This document shows positions 39,273 through 49,846 of a stretch of 64,000 nt of DNA, in pieces; position 1 is the first letter of the stretch; the number at the start of each line of letters is the position of its first letter. Both the position numbers and the translations under genes were made by a program. Origin of the DNA: Mesorhizobium wenxiniae (lineage in GTDB: Bacteria; Pseudomonadota; Alphaproteobacteria; Rhizobiales; Rhizobiaceae); the NCBI RefSeq assembly GCF_002284535.1, contig NZ_NPKH01000020.1, forward strand, positions 62,001 to 126,000. Direction: 5' to 3'. The notes under the pieces were generated by a model that saw nothing but the letters and a program-made list of their open reading frames with translations, did no database searches and was not told the origin of the DNA.

Positions 39273-39977
39273 ATGTCAGGCTCGCTGCTCATCACCTTCG
39301 ACGAGGTCTGGAAAAGCTATGGCCAGGGCGAGGCCACGGTCCATGCTCTGGCTGGTGTGGACCTTGCTATCCGCAGCAGCGAATTCGTCGCCATCATGGG
39401 ACCGTCCGGCTCCGGCAAGTCGACGGCGATGAACATTATCGGCTGCCTCGACACGCCGACGGCCGGAACCTACAGCTTCATGGGCATCGATGCTGGCCGT
39501 CTCGACCGCAACCGCCGCGCCATGCTGCGCAACCTCTATGTCGGCTTCGTCTTCCAGGGCTACAATCTCCTGCCGCGCACCACGGCGGTGGAGAATGTCG
39601 AATTGCCGCTGATCTATCGCGGCGTTGCCGCCCGCGAGCGTCATGACCTCGCAATGAAAGCGCTGACCGAGGTCGGCCTTATCGGCCGCGAGCACCACAC
39701 GCCGGCCGAGCTTTCCGGCGGCCAGCAGCAGCGCGTGGCGATCGCGCGCGCCATTGTCACCAGGCCGACCCTGCTCGTGGCCGACGAGCCGACCGGCAAT
39801 CTCGACACCGCCCGCACCCACGAGATCATGGAACTCTTGACCAGGCTGAACACCGAGCTTGGCCTCACCATCGCCATGGTCACGCACGAGGCCGATGTCG
39901 CCGGTTATGCCGAGCGCACAATCCGCTTCCTCGACGGACATGTCGCATCCGACACCATGAACCTTGAGGTGGTGTAA
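39273..39977 (+). CDS. ABC transporter ATP-binding protein (MacB-type)
   Basis: The 234-aa ATPase is of the LolD/MacB class: Walker [10 protein letters not shown] (43-51), Q-loop [12 protein letters not shown], signature [14 protein letters not shown], Walker [13 protein letters not shown], and the H-loop VTHEADV. It is separate from the permease, whereas E. coli MacB is a fusion. Substrate cannot be told: macrolide, peptide or lipoprotein-like export are all possible. Confidence 0.93.
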   Translation: MSGSLLITFDEVWKSYGQGEATVHALAGVDLAIRSSEFVAIMGPSGSGKSTAMNIIGCLDTPTAGTYSFMGIDAGRLDRNRRAMLRNLYVGFVFQGYNLLPRTTAVENVELPLIYRGVAARERHDLAMKALTEVGLIGREHHTPAELSGGQQQRVAIARAIVTRPTLLVADEPTGNLDTARTHEIMELLTRLNTELGLTIAMVTHEADVAGYAERTIRFLDGHVASDTMNLEVV

Positions 39978-39979
39978 CC

Positions 39980-41197
<1,218 letters not shown>

Positions 41198-41320
41198 CGC
41201 GGCGGAGCGCGCGCCGCCTTCAGATGTCCCCCAAAATTTTGACGCTGCCATCGCCCTCCCCCTGTCGCGAAACAATCCGCGGTGATAGCAATCGCCTTGG
41301 GGATATGGGGGAATAGTGGG

Positions 41321-41563
41321 ATGAGCAAGAAAGAGCGTGTGATTTTGGTGACGGTGATCATCGAGGCCGCATTGGCGGGCCTTTGGTGGTACTTGGCCAG
41401 CTATGGCATGGCCAACCCCGATCATGTCACCGCCGATTTCCAACAGGTTGTCGGTCAGACGATGGGAACGGCGATGGGTGCGCTGCTGGGGATCGGCGTC
41501 ATGCTGTTTTTCGTCGCCGCCCGCAACGACCGCAAAGCCATCGAAAACAAAATGCGTCGTTAG
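41321..41563 (+). CDS. Small hypothetical membrane protein
   Basis: The 80-aa protein has two predicted membrane helices (VILVTVIIEAALAGLWWYLA and GTAMGALLGIGVMLFFVAA) and a basic C-terminus. I do not recognise a family. The ATG at 41321 follows a GGGGGA ribosome site; an earlier in-frame start at 41282 lacks one. Its stop codon lies within the first bases of a nested palindrome. It is 123 bp after the ABC permease and may be separately transcribed. Confidence 0.7.
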   Translation: MSKKERVILVTVIIEAALAGLWWYLASYGMANPDHVTADFQQVVGQTMGTAMGALLGIGVMLFFVAARNDRKAIENKMRR

Positions 41564-41602
41564 AGCGACGTGCGTCCACTTGGACGCACAAAGTACGCTC
41601 TA
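41561..41602. repeat. Nested palindrome, repeat-like
   Basis: The outer arms TAGAGCG (41561-41567) and CGCTCTA (41596-41602) enclose an almost perfect inner palindrome GTGCGTCCACTTGGACGCAC (41570-41589). It supplies the TAG stop of the small membrane protein gene and is followed by CACTTTGAACC. From memory this resembles a common Mesorhizobium intergenic repeat; it may act as a transcript end or stabiliser between convergent genes. Confidence 0.7.
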
Positions 41603-41648
41603 ACACTTTGAACCTTTGCATGGTGCTTTCCGATTTCGGGCCGATGCG

Positions 41649-42365
41649 TCAGTCCTTGCCGGCAAAATGCCACTCGATCAGTGGCTTCATATGCGGCATC
41701 AGCCCGTCCGGCAGGTCATCGGCATTGCGGATGATAACAGGCCCGTCGATTTCCGGCTCTGCCTCGGCGGCGACAAAGGCACTGATGCGCTGCGCGACCT
41801 CGTCGGCGGATGCCGTCTCGCGATAGCGGCGAAAGATCACCGTGCCGGTTGCCGTCGACAGGGCATAGTAGCGCCTACCGCGTGTCGCGCCGGCAAGGTC
41901 GAGGCCGGTTTCTTCCCGCACCTCGCGGATCATGTTGAAGTCGACATCGACAAGGCCGTCGCGGAAATCGGTTGGCTCGAACGAGCCGGCGGCGAAGTAG
42001 ACGCGGCCGGCATTGACCGTGTGCGACGCCATGCGGATCGCTACCAGCGCGTTGTCGCCGGCGACCAGCATGGCATGGGCATAGGCGTGCTCGGCCCCAG
42101 CTACCTGCCGGTTGCCGCGCCAAAGCATGAAGGTCGAGTAGCGCACCGCATGGCAGCGGCCCACGAGGCTGTTATCGCGATAGCTGAGCGCCGAAAGCAG
42201 CACCACGGTGCCGTCGAACAACGCCGGATTGGCTGCGGTCTCGCGCCGCCAATTCTCGGCGATCGCTTGCGCATTATCGCGCTCGAACGGATGCGGGCCG
42301 GGGTCGAGCCTGACGTTGACGGCGTCGACCGGCAGGATGATGTTGCGCGGCAGGTCGAAGCTCAA
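41649..42365 (-). CDS. Nudix-fold hydrolase-like protein
   Basis: The 238-aa protein contains the core of a Nudix box, REVREETGL, preceded by AAGSFEPTDFRDG. The Glu normally seven residues before the REx2EE core is Val here, so the box is degenerate on that side, while the metal-binding REVREE helix is intact. An N-terminal domain of about 100 residues precedes it. The start lies 11 bp after the stop of the upstream endonuclease-like gene, so the two are likely co-transcribed. Substrate unknown. Confidence 0.82.
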   Translation of the reverse strand: MSFDLPRNIILPVDAVNVRLDPGPHPFERDNAQAIAENWRRETAANPALFDGTVVLLSALSYRDNSLVGRCHAVRYSTFMLWRGNRQVAGAEHAYAHAMLVAGDNALVAIRMASHTVNAGRVYFAAGSFEPTDFRDGLVDVDFNMIREVREETGLDLAGATRGRRYYALSTATGTVIFRRYRETASADEVAQRISAFVAAEAEPEIDGPVIIRNADDLPDGLMPHMKPLIEWHFAGKD

Positions 42366-42376
42366 CGGAGCGAGCC

Positions 42377-43489
42377 TCAGGCCATTTCAAGGGTGATCGC
42401 CACCGGACAATGATCCGACGCTTTCGGCCGATCCCAGCCGGCACGCGGAAAGCGGTCCACCTCCTGGCCCGCCGGAAAGATCGTGCGCCAGGGCTGGCCG
42501 TTGCGGATGATGTCGGGAACGGCCGTCGCGTTCTTGGCTGCCAGTGCCTTCGACAACAGGATGTAGTCGAGCTGGCACAGATGCCGCTCTTGCGGTCCGC
42601 GCGTATGGTATAAGGTCCAACGATCCATCTCCGGGCGCCGCTCGACCGCATTCTCGCAAAAGCCGCCGGCGGTGAGCACGTTGAGGCAGGACTGGCTCTC
42701 ATCGATCACCTCGAAGCGGTAGCCGTCAAAGGCGTCGCCGGAGATCTTCACGCGCTGCCGATAATCGTTCATGTCGCCGCAGATCGCCCAGTACTTGTCG
42801 GCGGCGTGATCCCCACCGAAACGCTCCTCGATGATCCGGCGCACCGCTTGCGCCTCGGCGATGCGCAGCGGCATTGTCGCCTGGCGCCCGTCGAGACCGT
42901 TGCGGGGCGAGCCCATCGACTTGAAGTGCACCAGATAGAGCGTCAGCGGCACGCGACCGACGGTCAGGTCGATCTCCAGGCAGTCGCGCCGGAAGATGCG
43001 CTGGTTTGCCTGATGCCCAAGCGCTGCCAGTTCCGGCGTGTGCAGGCCGAATTGTTCGAACGTGACATAGGCGTGGCTTGTCATGCGCACGAATTCGATC
43101 GGCTGACCCTGAGCGGTCTCGTTGCGCATCATCACGGCGACGTCGATGCCGCGCGAATCGTTGCCGGCGGTAGTGTATTTCTGGCGGTAGCCATGCCCGA
43201 CCATCTTGAACAGATAACCGTATTCGAAAGCCTTCAGCGCCTCGATATTGTCGACCTCCTGCATGCAGATGATGTCGGCGCGGGTAGCCGCGATAGCCAA
43301 CGCCGTCAGCTGGCGCGTATCGTCGGATTGCGCAATCGCCCGCGCCTGCTCCAGCATCTTGTATTCGGCCTCGCTCTGGATGTCGAAGAGCGCCAGCGTG
43401 CGATCTTCGTTGAGCTGGTTGCGGTATCCGGAAAAATCGAACCTGTTCATCAGGTTTTCGACATTGAAGGTGGCGAGGCGCAGCGACAT
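42377..43489 (-). CDS. Endonuclease/exonuclease/phosphatase family protein
   Basis: The 370-aa protein has the EEP fold: ATFNVENL at the N-terminus, the metal-ligand Glu in CMQEVDN, LVHFKSMGS, GDMNDYRQR and the C-terminal SDHCPVAI. It could be a DNase, a nucleotidase or a phosphodiesterase. The open frame continues well upstream without a good start; the ATG at 43489 gives MSLRLATFNVENL, the natural N-terminus. No signal peptide is seen. Confidence 0.87.
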   Translation of the reverse strand: MSLRLATFNVENLMNRFDFSGYRNQLNEDRTLALFDIQSEAEYKMLEQARAIAQSDDTRQLTALAIAATRADIICMQEVDNIEALKAFEYGYLFKMVGHGYRQKYTTAGNDSRGIDVAVMMRNETAQGQPIEFVRMTSHAYVTFEQFGLHTPELAALGHQANQRIFRRDCLEIDLTVGRVPLTLYLVHFKSMGSPRNGLDGRQATMPLRIAEAQAVRRIIEERFGGDHAADKYWAICGDMNDYRQRVKISGDAFDGYRFEVIDESQSCLNVLTAGGFCENAVERRPEMDRWTLYHTRGPQERHLCQLDYILLSKALAAKNATAVPDIIRNGQPWRTIFPAGQEVDRFPRAGWDRPKASDHCPVAITLEMA

Positions 43490-43654
43490 GGCGGTGACCT
43501 TTGCCCACAAGCGCGCCCGAAAACAAGGGCCTGCCCTGCCCGTCATGGTTGACGAAACCTTTCCGTTCATCCTCCGTTCAGGCGCGAAGTTCCATGAATG
43601 ACATTCTTCCTCGGGGTATTCGGGCGTGGGGCCTGAAATTTCTTGGAGAGTGCA

Positions 43655-44233
43655 ATGAAACCGCTCTTTTCTCTTTCTGTCAGATCCGGGCTGCTGGCGC
43701 TGGGTCTTCTGGCCGGCCTGACGGCTCCCTCGCTTGCCGGCCCAATTGCCAACCCTGTCCTTCCGGTGCCGGCCAACGCCGTCGCCCCCGACATTGTGCC
43801 GGTCCGCGAGAGTTGGGCCGGCGGCAACGACAGGCGGATGCTGAGCGAATGGCGCTGGCGCAATCGGCACGGCATCCGGGAGTGGCGGGGCGGCGGCGAT
43901 CATCGGAGATGGCGCGGTCGCGACGAAGCCTGGAGATGGCGTGATCGCGACGATGGCTGGCGCTGGCGCCACCGTCGTCATCATCGCCGTCATTTCAACG
44001 ATTCCGCGATCTTTTTCGGCCTCGGCCTCGGGCTGCCCGCCTACAACTATTATAGCGGGCCGAGCTACTATGAGCCGGGCTATTACCCGCCTCGGCGTCA
44101 GTATCGCACACAAAGGTTTTCCAGCGCCCATGTCCGCTGGTGCTACGACCGCTACCGGTCGTATCGCGCCTGGGACAACACATTCCAGCCCTATGGCGGT
44201 CCACGCCAGCAGTGCTGGTCGCCTTACAGCTGA
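43655..44233 (+). CDS. BA14K family exported protein
   Basis: The 192-aa protein has a signal peptide (about residues 1-29, ending APSLAG), a middle region very rich in Arg/Trp/His ([21 protein letters not shown]), and the C-terminal BA14K motif ([18 protein letters not shown], then QQCWSPY). BA14K proteins are lectin-like or immunoreactive in Brucella and common in rhizobia. The ATG at 43655 has GGAGA five bases upstream. It is followed by a strong terminator, so it is probably monocistronic. Confidence 0.88.
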   Translation: MKPLFSLSVRSGLLALGLLAGLTAPSLAGPIANPVLPVPANAVAPDIVPVRESWAGGNDRRMLSEWRWRNRHGIREWRGGGDHRRWRGRDEAWRWRDRDDGWRWRHRRHHRRHFNDSAIFFGLGLGLPAYNYYSGPSYYEPGYYPPRRQYRTQRFSSAHVRWCYDRYRSYRAWDNTFQPYGGPRQQCWSPYS

Positions 44234-44256
44234 GCGGAGCGACTGATGAACTCCAG

Positions 44257-44286
44257 ACGGCGCCGCGCCGCGCCGCGCCGTTTTTT
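44257..44286 (+). terminator. Rho-independent terminator of BA14K gene
   Basis: A GC-rich hairpin (ACGGCGC / GCGCCGT with a CGCGCC-repeat loop) is followed by six T residues at 44281-44286, starting 23 bases after the BA14K stop. The loop consists of CGCGC repeats, so alternative pairings are possible. Confidence 0.8.
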
Positions 44287-44419
44287 ATCTGGCGCCACTT
44301 CGTCTGAAGTTCTTGCCGCCCTTTTCTGAGCGATGATAACGCTATGTTTATCAGGCGGGCCTAATTATCTTGCCGATCGCACCACATGAAATGCGACGAT
44401 CGCCTGGGATTGGCGCGCG

Positions 44420-44704
44420 ATGGCTGAAGACGAAAACAGGGACAAACGCAGGCAGCGCGTCTTCAAGGGCGCGACGATCCTAACCGGCATGACCAATTCC
44501 GAGGTCACGTGCACGGTGCGCAACATGCATGACGGCGGCGCCGAACTGAAGGTCTCGATCGACGCACGCGTGCCCGACGAGTTCCTGCTCTATGTGCCGA
44601 CCGACGGCATCGCCTACAAGGCAGTGGTCCGCTGGCGCCGCGAGGACCGCATCGGCATCATGTTCACCGGCACCGAGCCAAAGCCCCACTGGCACTACGG
44701 CTAA
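44420..44704 (+). CDS. PilZ domain protein
   Basis: The 94-aa single-domain PilZ protein has the RxxxR arginine motif (RDKRRQRVFKG) and an NMHDGGAEL segment in place of the usual (D/N)xSxxG, so the serine is replaced. It may bind c-di-GMP weakly or not at all. It stands alone, convergent with ilvC. Confidence 0.82.
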   Translation: MAEDENRDKRRQRVFKGATILTGMTNSEVTCTVRNMHDGGAELKVSIDARVPDEFLLYVPTDGIAYKAVVRWRREDRIGIMFTGTEPKPHWHYG

Positions 44705-44761
44705 ATCCTCTGCACGGGGCCCCTTTAAGCAGTCGACGAAGTTAGGCGAGAGAAAAATCTC

Positions 44762-44839
44762 CTAGAATACCCCGACGAGCAGTGCAGCCCCGGCAAGTAA
44801 GATAGAGGCGGAGGCCCACAGGACCCAAAGGCCTCGCAT
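44762..44839 (-). CDS. Possible 25-aa membrane peptide
   Basis: A short frame starting ATG at 44839 and ending TAG at 44762 encodes a 25-residue peptide beginning MRGLWVLWASASILLAG, almost entirely one membrane-spanning helix. It lies downstream of ilvC on the same strand, past a hairpin. The ribosome site is weak (CCAGG abutting the ATG). It may be chance, but composition and length fit small bacterial membrane peptides. Confidence 0.25.
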   Translation of the reverse strand: MRGLWVLWASASILLAGAALLVGVF

Positions 44840-44844
44840 CCTGG

Positions 44845-44866
44845 GCCGGCGGATCGCTCCGCCGGC
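44845..44866. terminator. Hairpin after ilvC
   Basis: GCCGGCGGA and TCCGCCGGC form a perfect 9-bp stem with a TCGC loop, 13 bases past the ilvC stop. No T-run follows on the minus strand, so it may be a rho-dependent or stabilising structure rather than a strict intrinsic terminator. Confidence 0.5.
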
Positions 44867-44879
44867 TCTTACGCAAAGA

Positions 44880-45923
<1,044 letters not shown>

Positions 45924-46592
45924 TCAGAGGCCTTGCGGCCCGGTTTTTGCTCCGTAAAGAGCGAGAAACTGCTGCGTTGCCCGGACGGCATCGCCGCCGA
46001 TTGCCGCATCAGTCAATTCCAGCCGGTCGCCGAGCAGCAGGCGGATCTGCACGTCACGGGCGACCAGCCCAAAAAAGGTACGGAATGCCGCTTCGGCATC
46101 CGAGAACTCGAGAAACCCGGCCTGCCGACCGGCTTCCAGCACCGGCTTCAGGCGCCTGGCCAGCGCGAAGCGGCCGTTCTCCAGCACGACGGCACCAAGA
46201 TTGTCCTTGCCGCCTTTGCGCCGGATTGGACCGGCACGGCCGACCGCCACCCGGTTGAGCGCGACCGAGGTGTCGCTCGAAATCACCTTCAGCCAATCCG
46301 AGGCGAAGCGTTCTAGGCTCGCGGTCAGCGAGGCAAGGTCGAGCCCCTTGCGGTCGACCGGCACTACGCGCACCTTGGAAGCTTGCCATTGCACCGTTGC
46401 CGTCAAAAGCCCGTCGCGATCGCCGAACCATTTGTAGAGCGTTTCCTTGGAACAGCTCGCCCGCCGCGCCACGGCGGTCATGGTCAACTGATCGCCCTCC
46501 TCGACCAGAAGGCGAAGTGCGGCGTCGAGCACGGCTTTCTGCCGTGCCGTCAGCGCTTCGCCGGTGTCGATGTCGACGCTTGCCTGCAACAA
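45924..46592 (-). CDS. TetR family transcriptional regulator
   Basis: The 222-aa protein has an N-terminal TetR helix-turn-helix (about residues 17-63: ARQKAVLDAALRLLVEEG, then SCSKETLYKWFGDRDGLL) and a C-terminal ligand domain similar to TetR_C_7/AefR types. The start is taken at TTG 46592, since no in-frame ATG lies upstream of the HTH; it is uncertain. It is divergent from the DUF1772 gene, with a perfect palindrome in the gap. Confidence 0.85.
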   Translation of the reverse strand: MLQASVDIDTGEALTARQKAVLDAALRLLVEEGDQLTMTAVARRASCSKETLYKWFGDRDGLLTATVQWQASKVRVVPVDRKGLDLASLTASLERFASDWLKVISSDTSVALNRVAVGRAGPIRRKGGKDNLGAVVLENGRFALARRLKPVLEAGRQAGFLEFSDAEAAFRTFFGLVARDVQIRLLLGDRLELTDAAIGGDAVRATQQFLALYGAKTGPQGL

Positions 46593-46631
46593 ACTCTTTT
46601 CCTGCTCGATGACGGCGCCAGCCAGGTCAGT

Positions 46632-46646
46632 ACCGTACGTTACGGT
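46632..46646. promoter_or_regulatory. Candidate TetR operator
   Basis: ACCGTACGTTACGGT is a perfect 15-bp palindrome (arms ACCGTA/TACGGT, centre CGT) 40 bp upstream of the TetR start, in the gap shared with the divergent DUF1772 gene. Size and symmetry fit a TetR dimer site controlling its own gene and perhaps DUF1772. Confidence 0.55.
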
Positions 46647-46769
46647 TCGGCATGTCTATGCCGTATTGTCGGACCCGGTGCAAGCCCTATCTCCGCTTTT
46701 GGACGCCTAGCAAACCGGAATGGCCTCCACTGGAACGGCCCGACTGAAACGGCATGTCACGGAGGGAAG

Positions 46770-47198
46770 ATGCTTGTCGGTCTGCTTGCATTGACCGTTA
46801 CCGCCGCTTTCGCGGGCGCCGCCATCTATGTCAGCGTTGCCGAGCAGCCGGCGCGGCTTCGTCTCGATGACAGGGCACTGCTGCAGGAATGGCAGCCCTC
46901 CTACAAACGCGGCGCCGCTATGCAGGCGTCGATCGCCGTCGTTGCTTGTGTTCTTGGTGTCATTGCCTGGTGGCAGACCGGCAATCTCGCCTATCTGGTC
47001 GGGGCGGTGCTGATCATCCTGCCCTGGCCATGGACGCTGATCGCAATGATGCCGACAAATCGACTGCTGGAGGCGATGGACGCGGCCGCCGCCAACCCGC
47101 AAGCCCGGGCGTTGATCGTCAAATGGGGCAATCTGCATCTGATTCGCGTCATGCTTGGCGTGCTGGCGGCACTGGCATTCCTGTGGGGAAGTGTCTGA
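46770..47198 (+). CDS. DUF1772 family membrane protein
   Basis: The 142-aa protein has four predicted membrane helices and the DUF1772 (anthrone-oxygenase-like) pattern: IYVSVAEQPAR after the first helix, PWPWTLIAMMPTN, and a C-terminal hydrophobic helix. GGAGGG precedes the ATG at 46770. The function of bacterial members is unclear. It is divergent from the TetR gene and probably its target. Confidence 0.8.
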   Translation: MLVGLLALTVTAAFAGAAIYVSVAEQPARLRLDDRALLQEWQPSYKRGAAMQASIAVVACVLGVIAWWQTGNLAYLVGAVLIILPWPWTLIAMMPTNRLLEAMDAAAANPQARALIVKWGNLHLIRVMLGVLAALAFLWGSV

Positions 47199-47235
47199 CG
47201 TCGCTGCAACGATTTTTCAGCGCCAAAAGGCCACA

Positions 47236-47694
47236 TTACTCCAAGGCGGCTGGATGGCGCAGCCGCCCAAGCAGAGCCGACAAGGTGTCGAGATCATCAT
47301 CTGAAAGCCTGGCGCCGACCAGTTCCGCGATCGATCGTCCGTAGACGGCCCACATGCGGCGGCGCGTCTCGCGCCCCTTCCCCGTAATGCGGATAGTCTG
47401 TCCCCGCCCGTCATCGGCAACCCTGAGCTTCTCGACCAGCCCGTCCGCTTCGAGCCGCGCCAACAGCCGGGAGATGTTGTATTGCGCAAACAATGTGCGC
47501 TCGATCAGCTGGAATGGCCGCAAGCCGCCCTCGCCCGCTTCGGCAAGCTCATGCAGCACATCGTACCAGGCAAGCGGCGGTAAGCTGCTGTCCTTCAGCG
47601 CGTCTTCAGATCTTTCCATCAGCTGGCGCGAAACGCGCATCAGGCGCGCCCAGGCTTTGATGGCAGCGGGCGAAGGACTGGTTTTCTCCGTCAT
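47236..47694 (-). CDS. MarR family transcriptional regulator
   Basis: The 152-aa winged-helix protein has the MarR core LAWYDVLHELAEAGEGG, then ERTLFAQYNISRLLARLEADGLVEKL and the wing VADDGRGQTIRITGKG. No obvious redox cysteine is present, so it is not a typical OhrR. The ATG at 47694 has no ribosome site but lies seven bases after a good -10 box, suggesting a leaderless mRNA. It is divergent from a GST gene. Confidence 0.9.
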   Translation of the reverse strand: MTEKTSPSPAAIKAWARLMRVSRQLMERSEDALKDSSLPPLAWYDVLHELAEAGEGGLRPFQLIERTLFAQYNISRLLARLEADGLVEKLRVADDGRGQTIRITGKGRETRRRMWAVYGRSIAELVGARLSDDDLDTLSALLGRLRHPAALE

Positions 47695-47700
47695 GATTGC

Positions 47701-47729
47701 AGCATAGGCGATAGATGCAATTGCATCAA
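47701..47729 (-). promoter_or_regulatory. Promoter of marR-type gene
   Basis: On the minus strand TTGATG (47729-47724) and TATGCT (47706-47701) are separated by 17 bp. The expected start site falls at about 47694, the A of the ATG. The operator GATGCAATTGCATC lies in the spacer, so the regulator would block its own promoter. Confidence 0.6.
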
Positions 47730-47774
47730 GCTTGACGGTTAATGCGGATGCATCTATATAGATGCAGTTGCATC
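47714..47774. promoter_or_regulatory. MarR operator sites (three palindromes)
   Basis: Three related palindromes occur: GATGCAATTGCATC (47714-47727, perfect), TGCATCTATATAGATGCA (47749-47766, perfect) and GATGCAGTTGCATC (47761-47774, one mismatched pair). The first overlaps the marR promoter spacer; the second covers the -10 box of the GST promoter; the third follows its start site. The shared GATGCA half-site suggests one dimeric regulator. Confidence 0.7.
47732..47760 (+). promoter_or_regulatory. Promoter of GST gene
   Basis: TTGACG (47732-47737) and TATATA (47755-47760) have exactly 17-bp spacing, a near-consensus sigma70 site. The -10 lies at the centre of the second palindrome, giving repression by occlusion. 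Transcription would start near 47767, 28 bp before the GST ATG. Confidence 0.7.
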
Positions 47775-47794
47775 GATAATCGGAAGACACTGCC

Positions 47795-48556
47795 ATGAAA
47801 CATGAAATCTGCAAGATCGCCGACATCCCGGAGACGGGCAGCCTGGTGACCGACAAGCTCGTTCTCGTCAGCCATCACCTTTGTCCCTATGTGCAGCGCG
47901 CGGCCATCTCGCTCGCCGAAAAGGACGTGCCGTTCGAACGCCTCACCATCGATCTCGCCAACAAGCCGGCCTGGTTCAAGGCGATATCGCCGCTCGGCAA
48001 GGTACCGCTGCTGCGCGTGCAGCAGAATGGCGAGGAAACCGCGATCTTCGAATCGGCGGTCATCCTCGAATTTCTTGAGGAAACGCTGGCCAACCCACTG
48101 CACCCTGCCGACCCGCTGGCCCGCGCCCGGCATCGCGCCTGGATCGAGTTCGGCTCGGCCATCCTCAACGCAATCGGTCGACTCTATTCCGCACCGACCG
48201 AGGCCGCCTTCCTTGCCGAAAGCCAAGGTCTGTCGGCAATGTTCGATCGTCTCGAAATAGAACTGGCGGCTGGCCGAGCTGGGCCATGGTTTGCCGGCCA
48301 GCGCTTTTCACTGGTCGATGCTGTCTACGGACCAATCTTCCGCTATCTCGACGCGTTCGATCGGATCGACGATTTCCGTATCCTGAACGGAAAGTCGCTA
48401 GTCGAGGCCTGGCGGAAGGAATTGCGCGAACGCAAGTCGGTGAAGAACGCTGTCGCCCCGGATTATCCACAGCGCCTTCATGCATTCCTGCAAGCGAAGG
48501 GTTCGCATCTTTCGAAGCTTATCCGCCGCAACCAGGCGGCCACCGCGCTTCCTTGA
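47795..48556 (+). CDS. Glutathione S-transferase family protein
   Basis: The 253-aa protein has an N-terminal thioredoxin fold with LCPYVQRA (C30, the catalytic-type Cys of omega/beta-like GSTs), the cis-Pro segment LGKVPLLRV and the ESAVILEFLEE glutathione-binding turn, then an all-helical C-domain with FSLVDAVYGPIFRYLD. GGAAG lies eight bases before the ATG. It is likely repressed by the divergent MarR protein and induced by electrophiles. Its last 38 bp overlap the 3' end of the monooxygenase pseudogene. Confidence 0.9.
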   Translation: MKHEICKIADIPETGSLVTDKLVLVSHHLCPYVQRAAISLAEKDVPFERLTIDLANKPAWFKAISPLGKVPLLRVQQNGEETAIFESAVILEFLEETLANPLHPADPLARARHRAWIEFGSAILNAIGRLYSAPTEAAFLAESQGLSAMFDRLEIELAAGRAGPWFAGQRFSLVDAVYGPIFRYLDAFDRIDDFRILNGKSLVEAWRKELRERKSVKNAVAPDYPQRLHAFLQAKGSHLSKLIRRNQAATALP

Positions 48557-49752
48557 TACCGATCCGCCTAAACGGATCGACCACGGTTCCAGCCACCATC
48601 GAGGCAAGGATGTTTGGCACTGGCGGGATTTTCGCCACTGACGCCACCAGACTGTCGCGGACAAACGGCATCACGGTCGAATCCGACTGGTGGAACGGCG
48701 TCAGCATCAGCGACAGCGCCTGAAACACCCGGACATGCCACCGCCGCGCCCGGACGTAGGTCTCGAGCCCAGTATCGACACGATCCGTTCCTATGAGCGC
48801 GTAATTGAGCGCTGCCGCGTCGAGCAGCGCCATGTTAGCCCCTTGCCCGAGCTGCGGGCAGGTCGAATGCGCCGCATCGCCGATGACCGCCCATCGCCTT
48901 CCGGCCGGCAGATTGAGCGTGTGATGGCCGTAACGCGCCAGCGAGAGCTGGTCGAAACTGTCGATTTGGCTCGTGAACGCCTCGCATTCGGACCACAGCC
49001 GAACCACCCTCGCCTTCCAAGCGTCGAAGCCTGTCGCCCTGACCTGCCCTGCGTCCGCCGGCTTCAAGCTCCAGAAGAATGCCGCCATCTTCTCGGCTCC
49101 GGGTTCCGGCCTGCCGATCGGCAGCACGCCGATCATCACGCTCGCTCTGTCGTAACACTGCAGCAGGGCGTGCTCGTCGAAGCCGTCGCCGTGCCAGCCA
49201 AGCGACGCCCAGAACGCGCCGTAGGCGAGCGGCCGCGGTTTACCCGGATTCTGCACACGCTGCCGCAATCGGAGCGCGAACCGCTGGCATCGACCACCAG
49301 ATCGAACGGCCCTATCCTTCGTTGCCGCAGATCAGCGTTGTCCGCTCGCCGGTTTCCAGCGTCTCGAGTTCGACGCCGGTTTCGATGGCGATCGCCTCGC
49401 GCCGGACGGCGCGGAAAAGCACGCCGAACAAGGCCGCCCGGTGCACCGCCAGCCCGAAACGGCCGCCGCGCTGCGCATCATAGCGGACGTCGAGCACGGT
49501 GAGGCCGGTTTTCGCATCGGCGCCATGCAGGCGGTCGATGCGGCTGCCCAGCACCAGGATGTCGTCGAGCAGGCCGAGATCGGCAAGCACCGTCAGCCCG
49601 GTCGGCTGCAGGATCAATCCGGACCCGACTGGCTTTGGCGCGTCGAAGCGCTCGAAGATGGTGACCCGGTGCCCGGCACGCTTCAGATAGAGTGCCGCGG
49701 CCAGTCCGGCCGGGCCGGCGCCGGCAATCGCGATGTCCAGAGAAATGCCCAT
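48519..49752 (-). pseudogene. FAD-dependent monooxygenase, frameshifted twice
   Basis: The N-terminal part (from ATG 49752) has the FAD motif AIAGAGPAGLAAALYLKRAG and runs to a TAG at 49312. The protein then continues in a second frame (PFDLVVDASGSRS, the conserved DASGSRS motif) for about 40 bp, and in a third frame from about 49268 (LRQRVQNPGKPRP) through RWAVIGDAAHSTCPQLGQG to the end at 48519. Both shifts have the same sense. Either the gene is decayed or the assembly has two indels. An intact product would be a PHBH-type hydroxylase of about 410 aa. Confidence 0.82.
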
Positions 49753-49846
49753 TGCCCGCCGAATCTTCTCGCCCAAGCCGGACAATCCTTCAGCGGTATC
49801 GCCAATCAAGCCGTCGCACTTGGCATTGCCACTCCGGCATTGATGG

